DNA of 64,000 nucleotides from NCBI RefSeq assembly GCF_036192275.1, contig NZ_CP108088.1, positions 2,915,501-2,979,500 on the forward strand, in the 5' to 3' direction. Source of the stretch: Streptomyces sp. NBC_00250. GTDB taxonomy: Bacteria; Actinomycetota; Actinomycetes; Streptomycetales; Streptomycetaceae. The first letter of the stretch is position 1. The number at the start of each line of letters is the position of its first letter. Both the position numbers and the translations under genes were made by a program. Below, piece by piece: positions 51,016-57,111 of this stretch. The notes below the pieces were generated by a model, which was not told the origin of the DNA, did no database searches, and saw nothing but the letters and a program-made list of their open reading frames with translations.

Positions 51016-52262
51016 CGAAGGGCTCCCTCGGGGGCGGTGCCCGGAGCGGCGCTCGGGGCGGGGGCGGCGGCACTCGTGTCTCCGGCGGCGGCCGGACCGG
51101 GCTCCCCGGCGGCGGCGGAGTCCGGCAGTCGGGCGGCGATGCGCTCGCGCCAGGAGACGCCGAGGACCTCGTCGACCGTCTCGGCGACGGCGAAGCAGGT
51201 GTAGTAGCGCTGCATCGGGGAGACGGTGAGCAGCGGCAGCTGCTCATAGAAGAGGTTCGTCAGGAGGCGGAAGGAGGCGAACCAGGGGGACGGGGCCGAG
51301 GTCACGCCGGCCTCGCCGACGGTCCGGTGGAAGTCGCTGTCGGGCTGCTCGCCCTGCGGGACGACGGTGGTGGCTCCGGGCGGGCCCATCTCCGAGCGGT
51401 CGAGTCCGGCGGTGGCGCCGTCGAGGAGGTCGAGGGTGAGGGTGCCGGCGGCGACCGCGCTCTCCAGGGCCCCGGCGCCGTAGGCGAGTCCGGTGCGCCA
51501 GGCGGCGGCGGTCGCGGAGACCTCGCCGCTCAGTCGCTGCTCGACGACCCGGCGCAGGACGGGCGCGTCCTTGGCGAGGCGCTGCCGGAAGACGGGGCGT
51601 ACGTCCTTGGTGGGTGCGGCCCAGGCGAGGAAGGCCTCGACGTGGGAGCGGGGCGAGAAGACCCCGTACCCGAGGCCGAGGGTGTGGGTGTCGGCGAGTG
51701 CGACGAAGGCCTCGGCGAGCCGGAGGGTGCCGGAGCCGGGCTCGCCGGCGAGGTCGTCGATCGTCCGCAGGAGCGCGGGTGTCAGGGCTCCGTGCACGAC
51801 GGTGCGGAAGCGGTCGAGGCGCGGGTCGCGGGAGGCGGCGCCGGGCCGCCCGCCGGGCTCGATCCGCTCGACGGCGCCGTGCTCGCGCAGCGGCAGGTAC
51901 GGCGGCTGGACGGCCTCCAGGCGGCCGAACTCGCGGGCCTGGTCGAGGTAGGTCTCCTCGGTGAGGGCCCGGGGCGGGTCGAGCGGGCCGGCGTCCAGGC
52001 CCCGCGCGACGCCCTCCCAGTCGGGGCCGCCGCCCGGGACGCCGGTGGCGTCGCGGGCGAGGATGTCGACGTGCGGCCCGTGGAGCCATCCGCGGCGCAG
52101 CTGGACGGCGGGAGCGCCCGCCTCGTTCAGCGCGCGGGCGACCGGTACGACGTACCGGGCGAGCCAGGCCGGTGTGACCGGCATCCGTGTGTGCAGCCGC
52201 ACTCCCGTCAGGCCGTCGGAATCCGGCTTCACGGCAGTGCGCTCCAGCGCATCAACCCCCAT
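51012..52262 (-). CDS. Divergent LanB C-terminal-like protein, candidate thiopeptide pyridine synthase
   Basis: The 416-residue protein has an N-terminal strand pattern VRLHTRMPVTPAWLARYVVP with VQLRRGWLHGPHVDILARDA, which parallels the IRYWQSGPHLRLRV hallmark of the SpaB_C fold. The body has LADTHTLGLGYGVFSPRSHV and FRLLTNLFYEQLPLLTVSPM. It is distinct from the canonical elimination protein of this cluster, so the second such fold is best explained as the TbtD/LazC-like enzyme that condenses two dehydroalanines into the central pyridine and ejects the leader. The last 40 residues are Ala/Pro/Gly-rich. The ATG at 52262 has GGAAGGTG before it. It is first in a tightly coupled operon of six genes. 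Confidence 0.65.
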   Translation of the reverse strand: MGVDALERTAVKPDSDGLTGVRLHTRMPVTPAWLARYVVPVARALNEAGAPAVQLRRGWLHGPHVDILARDATGVPGGGPDWEGVARGLDAGPLDPPRALTEETYLDQAREFGRLEAVQPPYLPLREHGAVERIEPGGRPGAASRDPRLDRFRTVVHGALTPALLRTIDDLAGEPGSGTLRLAEAFVALADTHTLGLGYGVFSPRSHVEAFLAWAAPTKDVRPVFRQRLAKDAPVLRRVVEQRLSGEVSATAAAWRTGLAYGAGALESAVAAGTLTLDLLDGATAGLDRSEMGPPGATTVVPQGEQPDSDFHRTVGEAGVTSAPSPWFASFRLLTNLFYEQLPLLTVSPMQRYYTCFAVAETVDEVLGVSWRERIAARLPDSAAAGEPGPAAAGDTSAAAPAPSAAPGTAPEGALR

Positions 52263-52371
52263 GCTTTCGCACCTTCCGAGAATTCGAGAACAACGTCCTT
52301 GGCTTTCTTGTACTTCCGGCCGTAATCATGTGGCGGCAAATTGTGGCGCGGTAGGGGAAAGGGGTCCGCGC

Positions 52372-52383
52372 TGACATGTGTCA
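52372..52383. promoter_or_regulatory. Palindrome in the RiPP operon promoter region
   Basis: The site is a perfect 12-bp palindrome-type repeat (TGACA-TG-TGTCA), about 110 bp upstream of the leftward RiPP operon and of the rightward membrane protein gene. The half TGACACATG also occurs at 55484-55492 in the divergent promoter region of the cluster. Confidence 0.35.
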
Positions 52384-52495
52384 CCCTTTCCGTGACGCTC
52401 GGGCCACGGCTTCGTTCGATACCGATCAAGTCGGACTGGCTGAAAATAGACAGCCCGGTCGGATCATCGCCGTTGATCGTTGTAGGGTCCGCGCC

Positions 52496-53059
52496 ATGAC
52501 TACGGAAACCACCGACGCCGAGTGCCTGGCACTCACGCGTAATCTGCGCCGTCGCGGCGCGATCGTCCTCGCCGTCTTCGCCCTCGTATGGGCCTTCGCC
52601 GGCGGTTCGGGGATAGCGGCGGTGCCGGTGTCCGTCGCGGTCGGTGTCGTCGCGGCCGTCGTGACCGCCGGCGCGGTGGTGCTCGCCTTCCGGGGAACCG
52701 CGGGTCCGGTGACCCGTCTCGTCCGTCTGCCGGAGAAGTGGAACCGGGGGGTCGGCCTGGTCAACATGGCCGAGCTGGTGGCGATCTTCGCGGTGATCGC
52801 CGCCTCGAACGCCTCGGGCCACCCGGAGTTCATCCCGGTCGGGATCTGCCTGGTCGTGGGGCTGCACTTCTTCCCGCTCGCCCGCCTCTTCGACCAGGGG
52901 CAGTACAAGTGGACCGCGATCTTCCTGACGGCGGTCGCGCTGGTGGGGCTCGCCGTCCTGGCGGCCGGCACCACTGCGGAAACGATCCGCACGGTGGTGG
53001 GCCTGGGCGCGGCGATCGTGCTCTGGGCCTCGTCCTTCCACGTCGCCCTGCGCGGCTGA
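52496..53059 (+). CDS. Integral membrane protein of unknown function inside the RiPP cluster
   Basis: The 187-residue protein has about five hydrophobic segments (RGAIVLAVFALVWAFAGG, IAAVPVSVAVGVVAAVVTAG, MAELVAIFAVIAASN, FIPVGICLVVGLHFFPLARL and AIFLTAVALVGLAVLAAG, with a last one near the end). The conserved-looking GLHFFPLARLFDQGQYKWTA segment resembles uncharacterised bacterial membrane proteins. It is oriented opposite to the genes on both sides, between the modification operon and the precursors, so self-protection is a possible but unproven role. The ATG at 52496 starts MTTETTDAECLAL. Confidence 0.8.
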   Translation: MTTETTDAECLALTRNLRRRGAIVLAVFALVWAFAGGSGIAAVPVSVAVGVVAAVVTAGAVVLAFRGTAGPVTRLVRLPEKWNRGVGLVNMAELVAIFAVIAASNASGHPEFIPVGICLVVGLHFFPLARLFDQGQYKWTAIFLTAVALVGLAVLAAGTTAETIRTVVGLGAAIVLWASSFHVALRG

Positions 53060-53085
53060 CGCATCGAGCCCGGAAAGACCCGTAA

Positions 53086-53139
53086 CGCACGCGAGGATGC
53101 GCCACCCGGCCTGGGCCGGGCGGTCGCATCCTTCGTGCG
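53086..53139. terminator. Bidirectional terminator between the membrane protein and precursor genes
   Basis: A long imperfect hairpin pairs 53086-53091 with 53134-53139, GGATGCG (53095-53101) with CGCATCC (53125-53131), and an inner GC stem around 53104-53120. It separates two convergent genes. Confidence 0.8.
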
Positions 53140-53165
53140 TCGTGCGTTCAGCCTCGGTTACTCGG

Positions 53166-53336
53166 TCAGCAGGCCGAGCAGGTGGAGGAGGACGACGACG
53201 AGGTGCCGATCGAGCCGCTGGAGGCACCCATCTCCGGGAGGGCCACGCCCTGGGCGACCTCGAGGGTCTCCAGCTCCGCGACGTCGAAGTTGTCGAAGGC
53301 CGCGTCGTCGCCGTTCTTGATGTCGTCGATGCTCAT
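53166..53336 (-). CDS. Thiopeptide-type precursor peptide A
   Basis: The 56-residue peptide has an acidic leader beginning MSIDDIKNGDDAAFDNFDVA, with ETLEVAQGVALPEMGA before the core. The core is SSGSIGTSSSSSSTCSAC, 18 residues with ten Ser, two Thr and two Cys. The leader end PEMGA followed by Ser matches the cleavage region of known thiopeptide precursors (lactazole PENGA, thiomuracin EVGA). Cys should become thiazoles, and Ser/Thr oxazoles or dehydro residues. AAAGGAAA lies just before the ATG at 53336. The core is identical to that of the next gene, while the leaders differ by several substitutions and a two-residue length change. Confidence 0.93.
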   Translation of the reverse strand: MSIDDIKNGDDAAFDNFDVAELETLEVAQGVALPEMGASSGSIGTSSSSSSTCSAC

Positions 53337-53372
53337 GGTGTGTTTCCTTTCAGCGTTTCGGTTGGGGGATGT

Positions 53373-53549
53373 TCAGCAGGCGGAGCAGGTGGAGGACGAG
53401 GAGGACGAGGTGCCGATCGAGCCGCTGGAGGCACCCATCTCCGGGAGGGCCACGCCCTGGGCGACCTCAAGGGTCTCCAGCTCGTCGACGTCGAAGTTCT
53501 CGAACGCCTTGTCCGCGTCCTGGCCCTGCTTGATGTCGTCGATGCTCAT
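53373..53549 (-). CDS. Thiopeptide-type precursor peptide B
   Basis: The 58-residue peptide has a leader beginning MSIDDIKQGQDADKAFENFD, then ELETLEVAQGVALPEMGA and the same core as peptide A (SSGSIGTSSSSSSTCSAC). It is the first gene of the precursor pair and is preceded by GGAAAGGAATTC. A 36-bp gap separates it from peptide A with no terminator, so both are probably on one transcript. The core-coding DNA uses the same TCC/TCG serine runs in both, consistent with recent duplication or selection. The candidate regulator site at 53662-53679 lies 113 bp upstream. Confidence 0.93.
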   Translation of the reverse strand: MSIDDIKQGQDADKAFENFDVDELETLEVAQGVALPEMGASSGSIGTSSSSSSTCSAC

Positions 53550-53661
53550 TCTGAATTCCTTTCCGAATTCTTCTCGGCAACCGTTCGGCTGCAACACCAA
53601 TAATGCTGACCGGCCACCTGCTGCACCAGCCTTTCCGAACACCACCTGACGTTTATCACGC

Positions 53662-53679
53662 CCGGAATAACCGACGTCA
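53662..53679 (-). promoter_or_regulatory. Candidate cluster-specific operator, copy C (precursor promoter)
   Basis: On the minus strand it reads TGACGTCGGTTATTCCGG. Two more copies of the pattern TGAC-N-Y-C-S-GT-Y-ATTCC-S-G lie at 55414-55431 and 55457-55474. A partial inverted half (TGACGTTTAT, 53647-53656) faces it. The site lies upstream of the precursor pair. Confidence 0.55.
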
Positions 53680-53691
53680 TGCCGGAAAGGC

Positions 53692-55242
53692 TCAGGGATT
53701 CCCCGGAAGCGACCACTCGGGGCTGTTGAGCATGCGCCAGCCCTCCCCCGGCTCACCTGCGACGGAGTCGTCGGAACGCCGGCTGCCGAGGAGGAAGTCG
53801 CCCACCGAGGACTCCTGGAGGTAGTCCAGCCCCAGGACCCGCGCGGACATGTCGGCGTCCCCGTTGCCCAGGGCGCACGGGGCCAGACCGAGGGCCGTCG
53901 CGACCAGGTACATCGTCTGGTAGAGCACGCCGGTGTGCCGGAGCGTGGTCGCGTAGGCGATGGCCCGGTACTTCCACGACATGCGCTGGAAGCGGGCCGT
54001 GACGGTGACGAGGACGTCGGGGCGCGCCTCCATGCCGGTGGCTCGGGAGGCCACGTGGAAGAGGGACTCGCGGTCGGCCTCCTCCGCGTTCCGCAGGACG
54101 AGCGTGTGGCCGACGGGGTCGTAGTAGTAGATGCCGGGCGCCAGGCCCTCGCAGCGCCGCACGGTGACGTACAGCTCCAGCTCGTAGCCCTGGCCGCCGC
54201 TGGGGTAGGGGCGCGAGACGACCTCGTCGCGGTCGCTGCCGGGCTCCGGCGTGTAGTGGGCGCGGACCCGGGCCGCGCGGTAGAGGAACTCGCCGAGCTG
54301 CCGCGCGGTCATCTCCTGCTCGCCGTAGCCCCGGATGGAGCGCCGGGTCTCGATCGCCGTGGTGAGGGAGGGGTCGTGCGCCGCGATCTCCTCCCGGGTC
54401 GGCCGGTGGAGGGGTACGGAGGGGCCGTCGGGGACCGGGCGTACGGCCGGCCGGGGCTCGATGGCGCCGCGGTGGGGGTAGACGGCGCCGAACACGTCGT
54501 CGTACCGGCCGGAGCGGACGCGCGAGTGGAAGAGGAGGTCGTGGAAGTCCCACTGACGCAGGACGGGTTCGGCGTCCGAGGCGAAGTCCCCGTCGGAGTC
54601 GGCGAGTTCGGCGAATCCGGCGCCGACGAGATGACCGAGGACATCGGCGGTTCCCGCCGCGTCGAGACCGGCGTCCGCGCCGAGGCGGGCGGGGGTGCCC
54701 GGCTCGCCGAGCGCGGCGGCCAGGGTCCGGACGGCGGGGTCGGTGAGCACCGCCCGGAACTTCACCAGCGGCGACTCCAGGACCAGGGCGCCCTCGCGGG
54801 TACGGCAGAAGGCGAAGCGGGAGAGCCGGACGGTCGCGTCGGCGGGGACGAGGACCGGCAGGTGGGCGGCGTCACGGGCCACCGGCTCCAGGCGGAGCAA
54901 CTCCCGGCTCCCGCCCTCCCCGTCGCCGCCCCGGGCGAGTACGGCGTGGGCCACCAGGTGCCGGGCGCGGTCGAGGACCCGGTCGAACTGGACCCGCTCG
55001 GCGGGGCGCAGTCCCTCGTACAGCTCCTCGGCGGGCAGAGGCCCTTCGGCGAGCCGCTCAAGGGCGGTCCGGACGCCGTCGCGGACGGGGCGGAGGGCGA
55101 GGGAGGTGGCGGGCCCGGCGAGGGTGGCGACGTCGCCGTCGGGTGCGAAGTGGACGCGCACACCTCCCGTGAACGCCGGTACGGCGTGGGCGGGTTCGAG
55201 TGGGCGCGGACCGGTGTCCGAGGGTGCCTGGGTGGTCTGCAC
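53692..55242 (-). CDS. SagB-type FMN dehydrogenase
   Basis: The 516-residue protein carries a variable N-terminal half and a C-terminal SagB nitroreductase domain: TAIETRRSIRGYGEQEMTAR, QLGEFLYRAARVR, SRPYPSGGQGYELELYVTVR, LAPGIYYYDPVGHTLVL and YQTMYLVATALGLAPCALGN. SagB proteins oxidise azolines to azoles with FMN. It is one of two dehydrogenases in the cluster, so one may act on thiazolines and the other on oxazolines. The GTG at 55242 is fixed by GGAGGCACC before it. Its promoter region is shared, divergently, with the multicopper oxidase gene. Confidence 0.9.
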   Translation of the reverse strand: MQTTQAPSDTGPRPLEPAHAVPAFTGGVRVHFAPDGDVATLAGPATSLALRPVRDGVRTALERLAEGPLPAEELYEGLRPAERVQFDRVLDRARHLVAHAVLARGGDGEGGSRELLRLEPVARDAAHLPVLVPADATVRLSRFAFCRTREGALVLESPLVKFRAVLTDPAVRTLAAALGEPGTPARLGADAGLDAAGTADVLGHLVGAGFAELADSDGDFASDAEPVLRQWDFHDLLFHSRVRSGRYDDVFGAVYPHRGAIEPRPAVRPVPDGPSVPLHRPTREEIAAHDPSLTTAIETRRSIRGYGEQEMTARQLGEFLYRAARVRAHYTPEPGSDRDEVVSRPYPSGGQGYELELYVTVRRCEGLAPGIYYYDPVGHTLVLRNAEEADRESLFHVASRATGMEARPDVLVTVTARFQRMSWKYRAIAYATTLRHTGVLYQTMYLVATALGLAPCALGNGDADMSARVLGLDYLQESSVGDFLLGSRRSDDSVAGEPGEGWRMLNSPEWSLPGNP

Positions 55243-55413
55243 GGTGCCTCCGTGGGCGCGAGGATGACGGTCCGGCGCCGGGGCCGTGCGGGCCCCGGGG
55301 CCGGCGGACGGAAAGGCGCCGTACGCAGGGCAGACGCCGGGCAACACTCTCGCGCGGGGAACACGCCGCAGCTGCGAGTGCGCCGGAAGAGGTGACAACT
55401 CCCGGCCGATGCG

Positions 55414-55431
55414 TGACTCCCGTCATTCCGG
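55414..55431 (+). promoter_or_regulatory. Candidate cluster-specific operator, copy A
   Basis: It reads TGACTCCCGTCATTCCGG on the plus strand. It faces copy B 25 bp away, so the two form a large inverted repeat, as bound by dimeric or tetrameric regulators. Confidence 0.55.
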
Positions 55432-55456
55432 ATCGCCCGATTCCCTTACCCACCGG

Positions 55457-55474
55457 CGGGAATGACCGAGGTCA
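55457..55474 (-). promoter_or_regulatory. Candidate cluster-specific operator, copy B
   Basis: It reads TGACCTCGGTCATTCCCG on the minus strand. It matches copy A and copy C at most positions and lies about 120 bp before the oxidase start. Confidence 0.55.
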
Positions 55475-55596
55475 TCGATCGCGTGACACATGCAAGAACC
55501 GGCGCGAACCCGCTCGGAGTTCCGGCCGTTCGCGCCCATGCTCGGAGAGCGAATTCACCACCGCTCCCGGAAAAACCGTCACGTTAGGAATCCGCT

Positions 55597-57057
55597 GTGT
55601 TCTCTCGCCGCAACGCGATACGACTCGGACTCACCGCCGGTGCCGTCGGCGCTGTCGGCGCGGCCGGCGGGGTGTTCCAGAGCCTCACCTCCGGTACGCC
55701 GGCGGTGGCCGCCGAGCCGCCCGCCGGCCCGCCCGTGGTCACCCCGTTCACCGTGCCCCTGCCGAGGCCGCGGGTCCTCGCCCCGTACCGGCGGACCCGG
55801 TCGGCCGACTACTACGCGGTCACCATGCGCAGGGCGCGGGTCGAGATCCTGCCCGGCCTGCGGACCGAGGTCCTCACGTACAACGGCACCTTCCCCGGCC
55901 CCACCATCCGGGCCCGCAGCGGACGCACCGCCGTCGTGAAGCAGATCAACGCGCTCTCCGCACCGACCTCGGTCCATCTCCACGGCGGGGCCAACCCGCA
56001 GGACCAGGACGGCGGGATGATGGACCTGATCCAGCCGGGCAGGTCGAAGACGTACACGTACGCCAACCGCCAGGTGGGCGCCACGCTGTGGACGCACGAC
56101 CACGCCCACCACCTGGAGTCCGAGCACGTCTACCGGGGCCTCTCCGGGCTCTATCTCCTCGGCGACGAGGCCGAGGACGCGCTGGGACTGCCCTCGGGGC
56201 CGTACGAGGTGCCGCTGATCCTGCGGGACGCGCACTTCGACGCGGCGGGGCAGCTGGTCTACACGATGGACGACGCGCTCAACCGGACGACCATCCTGGT
56301 CAACGGGGCCCCGTGGCCGTACATGAAGGTGAAGGCCCGCAAGTACCGCTTCCGGATGGTCAACTCCTGCAACCTGCGGATCTTCGTGATGGCGCTCTCC
56401 GACGGGAGCCCCATCATCCACGTCGGCTCGGACGGCGGGCTGCTGCCGGCACCGGCACCCTCGCCGGTGGTCGTCCTCTCCCCCGGTGAGCGCGCCGACT
56501 TCGTCATCGACTTCTCGCGGTACGCGCCCGGCACCCAGGTCACCCTGGCGAACATGCTGGGCCCGGGGCCGACCGAGCTCGTCGGGCAGATCATGCGCTT
56601 CGACGTCGAGGAGAAGGTGGCCGACACCAGCCGGGTGCCGGACGTCCTCACCACCCTGCCGCCGCTGCCCACCCCGACCGTGGAGCGGACCTTCGAGCTG
56701 CGGATGGACGAGCCGGGCACGGGCCACCTCGCGTACATCAACGAGAAGACCTTCGACCACGACCGGATCGACACGGAGATCACGTGGGGCTCCACCGAGG
56801 TGTGGACGGTCAAGAACACCAGCACGACCGTTCCGCACAACTTCCACACCCACCTGGTGCAGTTCCGGATTCTCGAACGGGACGGAATGCCGGTCTATCC
56901 GGCGGAGGCCGGCCTCAAGGACACCGTCCTCCTCTTCCCGGGGCAGACCGCGAAACTCCAACTGACCTTCGACACCCACCGCGGGGTCTTTCCCTATCAC
57001 TGCCACATGATCGACCACAGCGCCATGGGAATGATGGCGCAGATGCGCATCTCCTGA
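55597..57057 (+). CDS. Tat-exported multicopper oxidase (CotA/bilirubin oxidase/phenoxazinone-synthase-like)
   Basis: The 486-residue protein starts with a twin-arginine-type signal (MFSRRNAIRLGLTAGAVGAV). Its copper sites are all present: His127/His129 in SVHLHGG, His167/His169/His171 in WTHDHAHH, VPHNFHTHLVQF, and His468-Cys469-His470 with His474 and Met479 in the type-1 site. Relatives oxidise phenols, bilirubin or o-aminophenols with oxygen; the Streptomyces phenoxazinone synthase is of this superfamily. The GTG at 55597 follows AGGAATCC. It leads the rightward operon with 3,4-AHBA genes. An aminophenol substrate is therefore likely, either free 3,4-AHBA or a derivative attached to the peptide. 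Confidence 0.9.
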   Translation: MFSRRNAIRLGLTAGAVGAVGAAGGVFQSLTSGTPAVAAEPPAGPPVVTPFTVPLPRPRVLAPYRRTRSADYYAVTMRRARVEILPGLRTEVLTYNGTFPGPTIRARSGRTAVVKQINALSAPTSVHLHGGANPQDQDGGMMDLIQPGRSKTYTYANRQVGATLWTHDHAHHLESEHVYRGLSGLYLLGDEAEDALGLPSGPYEVPLILRDAHFDAAGQLVYTMDDALNRTTILVNGAPWPYMKVKARKYRFRMVNSCNLRIFVMALSDGSPIIHVGSDGGLLPAPAPSPVVVLSPGERADFVIDFSRYAPGTQVTLANMLGPGPTELVGQIMRFDVEEKVADTSRVPDVLTTLPPLPTPTVERTFELRMDEPGTGHLAYINEKTFDHDRIDTEITWGSTEVWTVKNTSTTVPHNFHTHLVQFRILERDGMPVYPAEAGLKDTVLLFPGQTAKLQLTFDTHRGVFPYHCHMIDHSAMGMMAQMRIS

Positions 57058-57111
57058 ATGTCGCCGCATCCTTCCGCAGCTCTGGACTTCTCATTCAGGA
57101 AAGGAGGAACC

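Larger units (their letters stand above)
55243..55596. promoter_or_regulatory. Divergent control region between the two halves of the cluster
   Basis: This 354-bp stretch separates the leftward SagB-type gene from the rightward oxidase operon. No protein frame in it is convincing. It holds two convergent copies of an 18-bp motif (listed separately) and the short element TGACACATG at 55484. It becomes less GC-rich from about 55480 on, as expected for a promoter. Confidence 0.55.

Noticed and set aside
42149..53549. Classical lanthipeptide cluster
   Set aside because: There is no LanC cyclase, the LanB is split, and YcaO plus ocin-ThiF genes and the PEMGA leader end point to a thiopeptide/TOMM system.
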